A stretch of 64,000 nucleotides of DNA from Erwinia_E haradaeae_G (GCF_900698955.1 NZ_LR217720.1:992001-1056000); one strand, 5' to 3'. Positions 20,471-33,117 are shown, counted from the stretch's first letter. The notes: generated by a model not told the origin, from the letters alone. Numbers and translations: made by a program.

Positions 20471-21055
20471 GTGATTAATATTCAACGCTGTATAACGATA
20501 TTAGTGGCGTTATTTTCAATCATTTTAATAGGCTGGATATTAAACGAGCATAGCAATATAGATAACATTGTACGCATAAACCACTCTTCTCTAGAACCAG
20601 CTTACACAAGCACTCACTTACATATGCTAACATATAACATGCAGGGAGCTTTAGCTAATAAAATTAGTGCAGATCAAGCTACATATTATTCTGATAAAAA
20701 AAATATTTACTTTGTAAAACCTATTATAAAAACATACGAGGATGATCATAGTCCATCCTGGAAGATACAAGCAGATACAGCTATGCTAACACATGATAAA
20801 ATCCTGTATTTATATGGAAACGTACTAATAGATAGCTTAACTCATACAACAGAAATAGAAAAAATTAAGATGCATAACGCAAAAATTAGTTTAATTACTC
20901 AAGATATTAGCTCTGAGGATAATGTATTCTTGTATGGTCGGACATTTTATGCCACTAGTATGAAGATACATGGAAATTTGCGACAAAAAACGGCTGAATT
21001 AATAGATCAAGTGCAAACCTCTTATGAAATGCATCACACGCGCATACATCATTAA
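20471..21055 (+). CDS. lptC: LPS export protein LptC
   Basis: LptC is the bitopic inner-membrane protein that passes LPS from LptB2FG to LptA. The 194-residue protein (E. coli 191) starts with a GTG at 20471 and has one N-terminal membrane segment (ILVALFSIILIGWIL), then a periplasmic beta-jellyroll with EGAL-like MQGALANKISAD, WKIQADTAML, LYLYGNV and MKIHGNLRQKTAELIDQV, all LptC hallmarks. The charged region after the membrane segment diverges strongly. Its end overlaps lptA by 32 bp, as is usual for this operon, indicating translational coupling. Confidence 0.93.
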   Translation: MINIQRCITILVALFSIILIGWILNEHSNIDNIVRINHSSLEPAYTSTHLHMLTYNMQGALANKISADQATYYSDKKNIYFVKPIIKTYEDDHSPSWKIQADTAMLTHDKILYLYGNVLIDSLTHTTEIEKIKMHNAKISLITQDISSEDNVFLYGRTFYATSMKIHGNLRQKTAELIDQVQTSYEMHHTRIHH

Positions 21056-21539
21056 ATGGCTTACTGGAAGCTTTTGTTTCATATGCAGTATGCCAATATT
21101 ATCTCTAACTGAAGATTTTAGTCAATCTATCCATATCCATGCGGATAATCAGATGGTTGACATGCTTGGAAATATTGCTACCGCTACTGGTCATGTACTG
21201 GTAACGCAAGGTTCAATTAAACTTATGGCTGATAAAATAATTGTAACTCGTCCAAATGGTGACAACCAAAAGATTATTATTGATGCTTATGGTAATTTCA
21301 CAACGTTCTACCAAATGCAAAATAATGGTAAACCTATTCAAGGTCATGCAAAACAAATTCACTATGAGTTCAATACTAATAAAGTGGAGCTCAACGGAAA
21401 CGCCTCCATGGAACAACTTAATAGTAATATTCAGTGCGATCATCTCGTATATTTCATAAAAGAAAATAAAATAGATGCTATAAGTAATCACGGTCACCGT
21501 ATAACTAGTACACTGACACCATCACAACTAAAAAAATAA
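21024..21539 (+). CDS. lptA: Periplasmic LPS bridge protein LptA
   Basis: LptA forms the periplasmic filament that carries LPS to LptD. The 171-residue protein (E. coli 185) begins inside lptC. It has a hydrophobic N-terminal stretch that can serve as a signal peptide (residues about 9-27), then a jellyroll with HIHADNQMVDMLGNIATATG and VTQGSIKLMADKIIVTRPNG. The C-terminus is shorter than in E. coli. Together with LptC and LptB it shows that the cell still builds an LPS-bearing outer membrane; LptDEFG must be elsewhere. Confidence 0.93.
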   Translation: MKCITRAYIIKWLTGSFCFICSMPILSLTEDFSQSIHIHADNQMVDMLGNIATATGHVLVTQGSIKLMADKIIVTRPNGDNQKIIIDAYGNFTTFYQMQNNGKPIQGHAKQIHYEFNTNKVELNGNASMEQLNSNIQCDHLVYFIKENKIDAISNHGHRITSTLTPSQLKK

Positions 21540-21567
21540 AGCAAAAGAGACGATAGCGTTCACATAC

Positions 21568-22305
21568 ATGATTAATCAGTCACACTTAATTATTGATAAT
21601 TTAGTAAAAAGTTACAAAGGTCGCCTAGTCGTAGAAGGTGTTAGTCTTCATGTACAGTCCGGCGAAATTATTGGTCTACTTGGACCAAATGGGGCGGGTA
21701 AAACAACAACATTCTATATGGTAGTAGGAATTATATCACGTGATGCAGGAAGAATAATAATCGATAAAGAAGATATTAGTCTGCTCCCTCTACATGCTAG
21801 AGCACGTCGAGGAATTGGATATCTTCCGCAAGAAGGTTCTATTTTTAGAGGTCTTAGTGTTTATGACAATATCATGGCTGTGCTACAGGTACGTCATGAT
21901 CTCACCAAGCAACAACGCGTACATCGTGCTCATGAACTACTAGATGAATTTCATATTGGACCGCACTTGCATAATAATATGGGGAATACATTGTCTGGGG
22001 GTGAGCGACGACGCGTAGAAATAGCGCGAATGTTAGCAGCAAACCCGAAATTTATTCTATTAGATGAACCTTTTGCCGGCGTAGATCCTATTTCCGTCAC
22101 AGATATTAAAAACATTATAAAACAATTAAGTGAACATGGTCTAGGTGTATTAATTACAGATCATAACGTCCGTGACACTCTAGCAGTGTGTGAACGCGCA
22201 TATATTGTGAATAAAGGACGTCTAATTTCTCATGGAACTCCTGCAGTGATCCTTGCAGATAAACAAGTACAGCGTGTATATTTAGGCGAAGAGTTTAAAC
22301 TCTAA
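21568..22305 (+). CDS. lptB: LPS export ABC transporter ATPase LptB
   Basis: LptB is the cytosolic ATPase dimer that powers LPS extraction with LptFG. The 245-residue protein (E. coli 241) has Walker A LGPNGAGKTTT (Lys45), the LptB-type block RRGIGYLPQEGSIFRGLSV, signature LSGGERRRVEIARML, and Walker B with catalytic Glu FILLDEPFAGVDP, followed by the switch histidine in LITDHNVRDTL. It is the last intact gene of kdsC-lptCAB, 28 bp after lptA. In E. coli rpoN follows; here that stretch is decayed. Confidence 0.97.
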   Translation: MINQSHLIIDNLVKSYKGRLVVEGVSLHVQSGEIIGLLGPNGAGKTTTFYMVVGIISRDAGRIIIDKEDISLLPLHARARRGIGYLPQEGSIFRGLSVYDNIMAVLQVRHDLTKQQRVHRAHELLDEFHIGPHLHNNMGNTLSGGERRRVEIARMLAANPKFILLDEPFAGVDPISVTDIKNIIKQLSEHGLGVLITDHNVRDTLAVCERAYIVNKGRLISHGTPAVILADKQVQRVYLGEEFKL

Positions 22306-22446
22306 ATAATTTTATAAATTACAAAAATAGCGTTATCCCATGTTAAAATATGTAATCCTAGATATGATTTACTCATCTTTGGTAATAACTGCATATATTG
22401 CAAGAATATTATGTCTATTGTGAGATATTTTCCATCCCTATTTGTA

Positions 22447-23330
22447 CTACAAATACAAACACGCTATATTCTTCCTTCAATCGATCTATTGCATTTATCA
22501 TTAGTAAAGTATGAATCTTTAATGCAATTTTTGACATTGTCTAGACTATCAGATGATAATCTCTAGAACAGTAAATATTTAGCCACACACCTCTCACGGC
22601 ATTTATATACTATATACCACTCGTGATGAATATGTATACTCATGACATGTATCCTAATGCTATGGACGCTACAATACTAAAAACGATGCTTGTAAAATGT
22701 ACAGATAATATCAGTTAAGATACAAAAAATGATAAAAGCTACAAAACTATCCGTTTTTACAACACTTACACATAAAAAAGGTGAGATCTGTAATGTAAGA
22801 TTATGAACACAGTGTTTATTATGATGCCTTAGAGAAAAATAATTTCACACAGCTCTATCGGTGTGTGACACAATAGTCATTATAAACTTCTATGGTATAA
22901 AATATATAAAATATTTTTATAGAATCAATCATATGCAAAAGACATTTTAAATCCTTATAATTAGATTATTGCACGTAATAGTATATATACTGTGGCTGCT
23001 AACCGATATGTTTATATCTCCTCCATGCGCCGAATTGGAATGGAGGAACCTATCTCGCTCTGATGATCGATTTGTCTCAATAGCAAGTGGGGATTCTGTG
23101 TATCTATACTAATGCGAGTATGCTAAATAAACACTCAATATATATTTCGTATACTCTTTTACATACATGTTAAATATAAAGTAAGAATACATATGAACAT
23201 TCATAAATCACTAGTAATCGTCATGTTTAGAGCTATCTGCATGTGTACCGAAAATTTTATCGATGTTTATGTTGATTCATAATTAGACGAAGTCTAAGAA
23301 AAAAATATATAAAAGAATACTACTATAATT
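22447..23330 (+). pseudogene. rpoN: Relic of rpoN (sigma-54)
   Basis: rpoN follows lptB in E. coli. At 22447-22566 the plus strand reads LQIQ and then SIDLLHLSLVKYESLMQFL, against E. coli LQLR and QAIRLLQLSTLELQQELQQ (region I), before a stop. At 23282-23310 it reads IRRSLRKKYIKE, against the RpoN box VARRTVAKYRES, the sigma-54 DNA-recognition signature. The two blocks are closer together than in E. coli (about 0.84 kb instead of 1.3 kb), so the middle is shortened. Nothing between is open. Sigma-54 is therefore not made from this locus. Confidence 0.5.
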
Positions 23331-23606
23331 GTTCTAAAGATATATACGACTTATGGAGTGGTTGTTTTAACAATAAAGAAACATGTGTGAGATATTTGAT
23401 ATATCATAAAAACTATAGAAGAGTACATTTAGACGTGTTCTATAACAGCATAGTTAAACTTTACAGATCATGCGAGTCTAGGATAGAAGGGGAGAAATTA
23501 TAAAAAACAAACAACATTACAATTATTAATCAAGCAATCTATATGATTACTATAGGTGAGATCTCTTATATTATTTATCTGCAATATACTATAACCTGCA
23601 ATAAGA

Positions 23607-23716
23607 GCATCGCACCAGACTTCATTCATCATAGAATCGCTGTCATGTATAGCGACATCTCTTTTCTAAACAAATTAAATGAATTGCACCATCTACCATT
23701 GAATTATACACCGTAG
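23607..23716 (+). pseudogene. hpf: Relic of hibernation factor gene hpf
   Basis: hpf lies between rpoN and ptsN in E. coli. The plus strand here reads DFIHHRIA and then VMYSDISFLNKLNELHH, against E. coli EIHASAEG and DMYAAIDGLIDKLARQLTK. The distance to ptsN and to the RpoN-box relic is as expected. The N-terminal half could not be recognised and no start remains in frame. It is a short match whose strength comes mainly from position. Confidence 0.42.
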
Positions 23717-23793
23717 CTGGCATTACAGACTGTATGTTCTCTTTTTAATAAAATAAAAATTTATCTTATACCCGTGCATAAGTAATTAAAAAT

Positions 23794-24261
23794 ATGATAA
23801 ATAACGAACAAAAACTAGCATTAGGAGCAGTATTAAGCGTCTCATGTACGCGACATGATGTATACTGTCATAGTAAAAAAAGAGCGCTGGAAATTATTAG
23901 TGAACTAGCAGCTAAACAGCTCAGTCTTCCGCAAAAAACAATTTTTGATGCAATGCAAACACGTGAAAAAATGGGTAGCACTGGTATTGGAAATGGCATT
24001 GCTATCCCACATGGTACACTGGAAAATGATACTTTACAAACTGTTGGAGCCTTTATTCGTCTTGAAAACCCGATTACTTTTGATGCCATTGACAATCAAC
24101 CGGTAGATTTATTATTTGCCTTATTGGTACCAGCTGATAAATGTAAAACTCATTTACATACCTTATCAATAGTCGCGAAAAGATTGGCGGATAAAAAAAT
24201 TTTAAGCCGTCTTCGTGCAGCACGTAGTGATGAAGACCTATATAAGATTATTACGGAATAA
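23794..24261 (+). CDS. ptsN: Nitrogen PTS enzyme IIA (PtsN)
   Basis: PtsN is the output protein of the PTS-Ntr phosphorelay; in E. coli it controls potassium transport and other targets rather than sugar uptake. The 155-residue protein (E. coli 163) keeps the phosphorylated histidine in GIAIPHGTLEND and the blocks RENMGSTGIGNG-like REKMGSTGIGNG and PVDLLFALLVPADKCKTHLHTL. The C-terminus is a little short. Its classical neighbours rpoN and hpf are relics and rapZ/npr are not seen downstream, so it is an isolated survivor. Whether ptsP and an NPr-like donor exist is not visible. Confidence 0.94.
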   Translation: MINNEQKLALGAVLSVSCTRHDVYCHSKKRALEIISELAAKQLSLPQKTIFDAMQTREKMGSTGIGNGIAIPHGTLENDTLQTVGAFIRLENPITFDAIDNQPVDLLFALLVPADKCKTHLHTLSIVAKRLADKKILSRLRAARSDEDLYKIITE

Positions 24262-24519
24262 TATCACATGCTCGTATGACTTAGATATCATGATATGACT
24301 AGACATAAACGATATGAGCGATGTGTACGATATAAAAATATTATGCTAATGGCATTGTCTCAGTAATATATTAAATCAGTGCACAAAGGGTATAAACGCA
24401 CTAGAAGTCACATTCTATACTCAAGCCACCTATGTAGTGCTTGTATCCGTAAAAAACTAACAATATCTAATGCTAATTAGATTACTAACCATGGAATTAA
24501 TATTAATGAAAGGGATGCA
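24262..24519. other. Spacer between ptsN and the zapA relic
   Basis: 258 bp. It joins two loci that are far apart in E. coli (ptsN and zapA), so a rearrangement or large deletion endpoint lies here. I looked for 6S RNA, which follows zapA in E. coli, and saw no fragment of it. Confidence 0.5.
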
Positions 24520-24870
24520 TCACTCATTATTAACGTCAAGGTTATTCATAGTATTTTCAATACATCTGGTATAACCACCTGCTGCATGCGGTGCTTTTTC
24601 TAGCATGACTTTTAACTTATGCATACGACATTCTGCATGTGCGATTTTCTCATATGTATTTATCTTTTTTGATCTAACACATAACAAAGATTGCATGCAG
24701 TACTAAAAATAAACTTATTAACGTTAGTATAATCTTAGTACGTAATTTTACATCCTGTAATCGTTTTATAAGATCTTCTACGGTTACATGTAATGCTTCT
24801 TTTTGTTCTACAGGGTAGCTTATGCGTAAACATAACCGCAAATATATATTATTATTAATTCTCTCGACAT
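24520..24870 (-). pseudogene. zapA: Frameshifted zapA (FtsZ-ring stabiliser)
   Basis: Almost the whole of ZapA can be read on the minus strand, but only by changing frame three times. From ATG 24870 (AAGGA seven bases upstream) it gives MSRELIIIYICG (E. coli MSAQPVDIQIFG), then LRISYPVEQKEALHV and DLIKRLQDVKLRTK (LRVNCPPDQRDALNQ, DLNQRLQDLKERTR), then TNVNKFIFSTACNLCYVL (TNTEQLVFIAALNISYEL), and finally ECRMHKLKVMLEKA (EQRIRMLQQTIEQA). One switch is at a run of six A. As in E. coli it is divergent from the pepP-ubiH-ubiI side. It is a young pseudogene, or less likely a gene rescued by slippage. Confidence 0.9.
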
Positions 24871-26110
24871 ATTACTATCCTTATTTTAATGTACAAAGAG
24901 TTATCGTATCTTCCTATCAACTTCAATTGTATAGTCGAATACACGATTCTTATATGATAAGTGCTAATATAGTATAGCTCATGTACTATGCCTCGACTAA
25001 TATTGTACGAAGGATTACTCTTCAAAATCAACGATAATTATATGTCTCATAATCTGTATTAATCAAAATTAATACGCTGTAGAATCGATGGATGGAAGTA
25101 TATTAATAATAAAATATAATATTTAGTAGCTTTTAATGATCTATTATAAATAATCTTGTTCTTTATTTATAGTCATACACTATGATATATTAGCTACGTA
25201 AAAATTATTTATTGTACACTCTGATTATATATCATATTATTTCTATCTTTTTATATCAATATCTATGCATTCATTTAGAATATAAGTTATACTATATCTG
25301 ACATAGCATATCCATTATTATATTTTATATTGTATACCGTACCAAAGATAGATTTTTAAAAAATGACTCGAATCATTATATACATCGACAATATAAGATA
25401 TAGGTATATTTTAAACAATCATCGTACTCATATATAAGTGTCGATGGCTCATTATGCATAAGATATATCTATATAAAATTAAAGATTTAACATTTACCTT
25501 CAGTTAAGGCAAATTACGTTGCGTCAATATAATGGTGCAAAGCTCAATAAGTCACTATCGCATTATATTCATAGGCAAGAAAATAAACTTTAAATATACC
25601 ACCATTCATCTTTCCTCAAAATCATTAATCCTTTAGAAAAATTCGAAAGAAATTTTTTTCTATATTGCACAAAAAATACCGCATGTGATCATTTTTGTAT
25701 ATCATAAGAAATTTTAATTATATTTTTATTCATCCCTTACTGACCATTCTATAATACATACTATAAAATCATACCCCTCTAATATGCGATGAATTTTTAC
25801 TTATGACCTCTTTTTTGTAAGAGAATATTACGTAATTTTAATATAAAAAGATATATACTATCGTTAAGTGTAATACACGATGAATTGTTTATGAATAAAT
25901 ACACATTATTTTAGGAAAGACGTTGATAGCGTGACATATTTTTACAGAAACGCACATAGAGTGAATGCATAATTTTATCATCATTATCGTGATAATATAT
26001 GATAATATTTGCTATGTAGTATCAATGCACGATCTTTAGCATGCTCTACGGCACCTTAATAAAACAATTCTACTTCGGTAGAAAGTCATCGCATATATAA
26101 AGAGAATTTA
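24871..26110. other. 1.24-kb spacer upstream of pepP, faint ygfB trace
   Basis: E. coli has ygfB (192 residues, plus strand in this orientation) between zapA and pepP. Just before pepP (about 25995-26060) the plus strand reads LLC, twelve residues later TAP, reminiscent of the E. coli YgfB end LLCHDTF...PTAP, but this is too weak for a call. Otherwise only AT-rich sequence. Confidence 0.4.
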
Positions 26111-27427
26111 ATGACTGACAAAGAATTTTTACGTCGCCGTCAAGCACTTTTATCATATATGGCTCCATCTAGTGTAGTGTTAATTTTTGCCGCCCCAATA
26201 GTAATTCGTAGTCATACAAGCACATATCCTTATCGGCAAAATAGTGATTTTTGGTATTTTACTGGATTTAATGAATCAGAAGCAGCTTTATTACTTATTA
26301 AAATTTCTTGTAATAATGATTACAGCGTACTCTTTAATCGTAGAAATAGCTTACAGAACCAAATCTGGTGTGGCAATTACCTGGGACAAAAAGATGCATT
26401 GAAAACACTATCAGTGAACTATGCGTTACCATGGGATTGCATTAATGATGAGCTCTATCATTTTCTGCAAAATATCACCATCGTTTATCACGCACAAGGA
26501 CAATACGACTTTGCTGATCGTATTGTCTTACATGCATTGAATCAAATCCGGCACCAATCACTTACACATACGACCTCTCCCATCACATTACTTGACTGGC
26601 GTCCATGGGTACGTGAGTTACGTTTGCTTAAATCACAAGAAGAGCAGAGAGCTCTACGAGAAGCAGGGCGTATTAGTGCGCTAGCCCATCAATCTGCTAT
26701 AAAAATAGCACGCCCTGATATGTATGAATATCAGCTAGAGGGTGAGATCCAACGCACATTTCATGATAATGGTGCACGATTTCCAGCTTATAACACAATT
26801 ATTGCTTCGGGTGAAAATGCCTGCATTTTACACTACACCAATAATGATCAAAGGATGTACGCCGGACAACTAGTACTCATTGATGCAGGTTGTGAATTTA
26901 AAGGATATGCTGCAGATGTTACTAGAACCGTGCCGGTTAATGGTACATTTAGTACACCACAGCGTGCTATTTATAATATAGTATTAGATGCAATCACTTT
27001 AGGACTCAAGCTTTACAGACCTGGCACGACTATTTATTCGGTTACACAAGCTGTAGTACGTATGATGGTAAAACGCTTAATACAACTCAACATTATACAA
27101 GGTGATCTCGATACTCTCATTTCCACAAATGCCATACATCCATTTTTTATGCATAAATTAAGTCACTGGATCGGGTTAGATGTACATGATGTCGGTGGTT
27201 ATGGTGAGAATGATCATCGTGTTTTAAAACCTGGTATGACACTCACTATTGAACCCGGTCTTTATATCTCCAAGAGATCACATGTACCCAAAGAGTATCG
27301 CGGGATAGGTGTACGTATTGAAGACGATATTCTTATCACAAAAGATGGTAACGAAAATTTTACTGCCTCTGTAGTCAAAGAGACTAACGCCATTGAACAC
27401 TTTATGATGACTGCAAATATACCATGA
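26111..27427 (+). CDS. pepP: Xaa-Pro aminopeptidase PepP
   Basis: PepP removes an N-terminal residue that precedes proline, using two metal ions. The 438-residue protein (E. coli 441) has the N-terminal block YPYRQNSDFWYFTGFNE and the pita-bread catalytic domain with all five metal ligands: Asp258 and Asp269 in LIDAGCEFKGYAADVTRT, His352 in HKLSHWIGLDVHD, Glu381 in TIEPGLYIS and Glu404 in VRIEDDILIT. Its stop overlaps the ubiH start by four bases, so pepP-ubiH-ubiI form one translationally coupled unit as in E. coli. AAAGAGAA precedes the ATG. Confidence 0.97.
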   Translation: MTDKEFLRRRQALLSYMAPSSVVLIFAAPIVIRSHTSTYPYRQNSDFWYFTGFNESEAALLLIKISCNNDYSVLFNRRNSLQNQIWCGNYLGQKDALKTLSVNYALPWDCINDELYHFLQNITIVYHAQGQYDFADRIVLHALNQIRHQSLTHTTSPITLLDWRPWVRELRLLKSQEEQRALREAGRISALAHQSAIKIARPDMYEYQLEGEIQRTFHDNGARFPAYNTIIASGENACILHYTNNDQRMYAGQLVLIDAGCEFKGYAADVTRTVPVNGTFSTPQRAIYNIVLDAITLGLKLYRPGTTIYSVTQAVVRMMVKRLIQLNIIQGDLDTLISTNAIHPFFMHKLSHWIGLDVHDVGGYGENDHRVLKPGMTLTIEPGLYISKRSHVPKEYRGIGVRIEDDILITKDGNENFTASVVKETNAIEHFMMTANIP

Positions 27428-28638
27428 GTATAATTATTGCGGGAGGTGGATTAGTTGGTACTACGCTCGCGTTAGCTATTTCTCATGCAACAAAAGGTAA
27501 GAAAACAGTCTTTTTGATAGAAGAAACCGAACCAAAAAAACCTGTGCCTACTACCTATGATGGAAGAGTCATTGCATTATCTGCGGACACTTGTCAAAAA
27601 ATAGCTTCTTTTGATCTTTGGTCTGCCATCAAACCCAGTGCTACCGCGATCACACATATTCATATTAGTGATCGCGGATCACTTGGATTCATCTCTCTTG
27701 ACTCTAAAGAGTACAATGTTTCAGCATTAGGACATGTTATAGAATTATCTCAAGTTATGAATAATCTATTTTCCTGCCTACAAAAGGCACCAGGTGTATA
27801 CTTGTACTGTCCACACAAAGTCTCTGAGATTAAACGTTCAGAACAACATGTTTGTGTAACATTAGATAATGGAGAAAAAATTTATGGTGAATTATTGGTA
27901 GCTGCTGATGGTTGGCGCTCCGAAGTCGCTAAAATGTGTGGAATTAAAAGACAATCTGTTAATTATAAACAAATAGCAATAGTATCTACTGTTTCTACAC
28001 AAGTATCTCATAATGGATGGGCATTTGAACGATTCACTGATCAAGGCCCACTGGCTATGCTACCCATTTCCAGTGGCTATAGTGCATTAGTATGGTGCCA
28101 ATCTGATGTCGGTAGACATAAGATAGCGCAATGGAATGACAAACAGTTTATAACTGAACTTCAGAGTGCTTTTGGTTGGCGTCTGGGGCGTTTTTTGCAT
28201 GCGGAGAAGCGACAAATATATCCTTTGCAGTTACAATCTGCTACTCACAATATCTCTCATCGCCTTGTGTTAATTGGTGATGCTGCACAGACTTTGCATC
28301 CAGTTGCTGCTCAAGGATTTAATCTGGGTATGCGTGATATTATTTCGTTAGTAGAAACGCTACAAACCGCTTGGCAACAAGGTAAAGGAGCTGGGGATTA
28401 CTCTACCTTGCGATATTATCAACAATCGAGAAAAAGAGACGTGAGGGCTACCATCAAGATTACCGATGAACTACTACGTTTATTTTCTAATACACATAAA
28501 GGACTGACCATTGGACGATCTTTTGGTTTAATCATGATAGATCAAAGCCCTCTATTGCGTTATTTACTCGCTCAATGGACTTTAGGTTGGATTCAGTGGA
28601 ATACATTATTCAGAGATAAAACACATGAAACATTATGA
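27424..28638 (+). CDS. ubiH: 2-octaprenyl-6-methoxyphenol hydroxylase UbiH
   Basis: UbiH is a flavin monooxygenase of aerobic ubiquinone synthesis. The 404-residue protein opens with the FAD-binding GGGLVGTTLALAI, has the second FAD motif RLVLIGDAAQTLHPVAAQGF, and the family block ERFTDQGPLAMLPI. The ATG overlaps the pepP stop (ATGA). ubiI follows with a 14-bp overlap. The length and motifs are normal. With ubiI and the sdh operon in the same window this supports an oxygen-respiring lifestyle. Confidence 0.95.
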   Translation: MSIIIAGGGLVGTTLALAISHATKGKKTVFLIEETEPKKPVPTTYDGRVIALSADTCQKIASFDLWSAIKPSATAITHIHISDRGSLGFISLDSKEYNVSALGHVIELSQVMNNLFSCLQKAPGVYLYCPHKVSEIKRSEQHVCVTLDNGEKIYGELLVAADGWRSEVAKMCGIKRQSVNYKQIAIVSTVSTQVSHNGWAFERFTDQGPLAMLPISSGYSALVWCQSDVGRHKIAQWNDKQFITELQSAFGWRLGRFLHAEKRQIYPLQLQSATHNISHRLVLIGDAAQTLHPVAAQGFNLGMRDIISLVETLQTAWQQGKGAGDYSTLRYYQQSRKRDVRATIKITDELLRLFSNTHKGLTIGRSFGLIMIDQSPLLRYLLAQWTLGWIQWNTLFRDKTHETL

Positions 28639-29845
28639 TATCATCATCTCTGGAGGGGGCATTGTTGGATTAGCAATAGCCTGTGGTTTACAAGGCATCG
28701 GTCTTCAGGTACTGATAGTAGAATGTACGAAATATAAACGAGTGTTAAATGATGATACTATCATCCAAAATACAGAACGTTTTTCGGCACTAAATGTAGC
28801 TAGTAAACGTTTTTTACAACATTTAGGGATATGGCAAAAAATATTAGATATATATGCTACTAATCCATTTTATGGTGTAGAAGTATGGGATATGGATGGC
28901 TGCGGAAAAATTAATTTTGATTCTCAAAAACAGAGAATAAAAGATCCACTCGGCTACATTGTGTCAAATCAAGAGTTACATCATATGTTGTGGCAGTATG
29001 TACAAAATAGCAAGGATATTACAATTTTCACTTCAGTAAAATTTCACAATGTCTCGTTTGAAAGTGACCACGCTATACTAACATTAGAAAATGGTAGCGT
29101 TCTTTCTACTTATTTAGTTATCGCAGCAGATGGCACTCATTCTTGGATACGCGAACATGCTAATATCCCACTAACTTTTTGGGACTATAGACATCATGCT
29201 CTTGTAGCAACCATTCGAACAGAAAAACCACACCAATCAGTCGCATATCAGATCTTTCACAGCGAAAGCATCCTTGCTTTTCTTCCTCTTAGCGATCCTT
29301 ATTTAAGTTCTATTGTATGGTCTGTATCCCCAGAGAAAGCTTCTTTCCTTCAAACAACATCAGAAATTTTATTTAATCAATATTTATCAATATCTCACGA
29401 TCTGCGCTTAGGTCTTTGTCGACTAGCGAGTAAGCGACAAACGCTTCCATTAACGGGATGTTATGCACATAATTTTGCACAGCATCGATTAGCACTAGTG
29501 GGTAATTCTGCACATACTATTCACCCGTTAATCGGGCAAGGATTAAATCTTGGGTTAATGGATGCGGCTGAGTTAATTAGCGAAATAAAGCGCATTCACT
29601 ACCAGTGTTGTGATATTGGTCAATATAAAAACCTTCGTGCTTACGAACGGCGCCGAAAATATAGTGCTTTGTTAATGTTAATGGGAGCACAAGGTTTCTA
29701 TTTAATATTTCATGGCAACCATGCTGAAAAAAAAATTTTACGTAACAGTTTATTAATGCTCGTAAATCAGATGCCAGCGGTTAAGTTCTATCTATTGCAA
29801 CACGCACAAGGAATTATAAATATCCCTCAATGGTTATTGCGTTGA
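28625..29845 (+). CDS. ubiI: 2-octaprenylphenol hydroxylase UbiI (VisC)
   Basis: UbiI is the C5-hydroxylase of ubiquinone synthesis and a paralogue of UbiH. The 406-residue protein (E. coli 400) begins with the dinucleotide-binding SGGGIVGLAIACGL, and has the internal AADGTHSWIREHANIPL and the C-terminal FAD block RLALVGNSAHTIHPLIGQGL. It starts inside ubiH, so translation is coupled. In E. coli gcvTHP is nearby; here the next feature is a long palindrome and the converging rRNA operon. The UbiH/UbiI assignment rests on order and on the VisC-like GNSAHTIHPLIGQGLNLG. Confidence 0.94.
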   Translation: MKHYDIIISGGGIVGLAIACGLQGIGLQVLIVECTKYKRVLNDDTIIQNTERFSALNVASKRFLQHLGIWQKILDIYATNPFYGVEVWDMDGCGKINFDSQKQRIKDPLGYIVSNQELHHMLWQYVQNSKDITIFTSVKFHNVSFESDHAILTLENGSVLSTYLVIAADGTHSWIREHANIPLTFWDYRHHALVATIRTEKPHQSVAYQIFHSESILAFLPLSDPYLSSIVWSVSPEKASFLQTTSEILFNQYLSISHDLRLGLCRLASKRQTLPLTGCYAHNFAQHRLALVGNSAHTIHPLIGQGLNLGLMDAAELISEIKRIHYQCCDIGQYKNLRAYERRRKYSALLMLMGAQGFYLIFHGNHAEKKILRNSLLMLVNQMPAVKFYLLQHAQGIINIPQWLLR

Positions 29846-29865
29846 TAATATCACCGCTCCATACA

Positions 29866-29960
29866 AACCGCTAGACATCAAATCAAAAAAACAAAAGGCC
29901 GCCTGAACAAATATTACTGTCAGGCGGCCTTTTGTTTTTTTGATTTGATGTCTAGCGGTT
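29866..29960. terminator. Perfect 41-bp palindrome at the rrn end
   Basis: Arms 29866-29906 and 29920-29960 are exact complements over 41 bp around a 13-base loop. The core is the GC-rich stem GGCCGCCTGA flanked by A/T runs, so it can act as an intrinsic terminator in both directions, for ubiI (plus) and for the rRNA operon (minus). The outer 13 bases of the right arm are the 3' end of 5S rRNA, so the left arm carries an inverted copy of that end. The E. coli rrn terminators that I know have much shorter stems. Confidence 0.93.
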
Positions 29961-30067
29961 CCCTACTCTCACATGGGGAGGCCCCATACTACCATTGGCG
30001 CTACGGCGTTTCACTTCTGAGTTCGGTATGGGATCAGGTGGTACCACCGCGCTATGGCCGCTAGACA
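29948..30067 (-). rRNA. rrf: 5S ribosomal RNA
   Basis: About 120 bases starting TGTCTAGCGGCC on the minus strand and ending ACCGCTAGACAT, with the two ends able to pair over ten bases (helix I). The loop CCGAACTCAGAAGTGAAACG is the conserved 5S core. It is last in the rRNA operon, 103 bp after 23S. Its last 13 bases are part of the adjacent 41-bp palindrome. Confidence 0.96.
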
Positions 30068-30170
30068 AAATTCTTTTTATAATTTATTAAATTTTTATTC
30101 TCTTAATCAATACAAGCTGAATCGATATGATTTGAACCAATATTTTTTATTAAAACGCTTCTGGTGTTGT

Positions 30171-33117
<2,947 letters not shown>

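Noticed and set aside
21213..21497. A 94-codon frame antisense to lptA.
   Set aside because: It is entirely inside lptA on the opposite strand, with no ribosome binding site or known relatives.
24262..24519. 6S RNA (ssrS), expected downstream of zapA.
   Set aside because: No matching helix or conserved 6S segment could be found on the minus strand.
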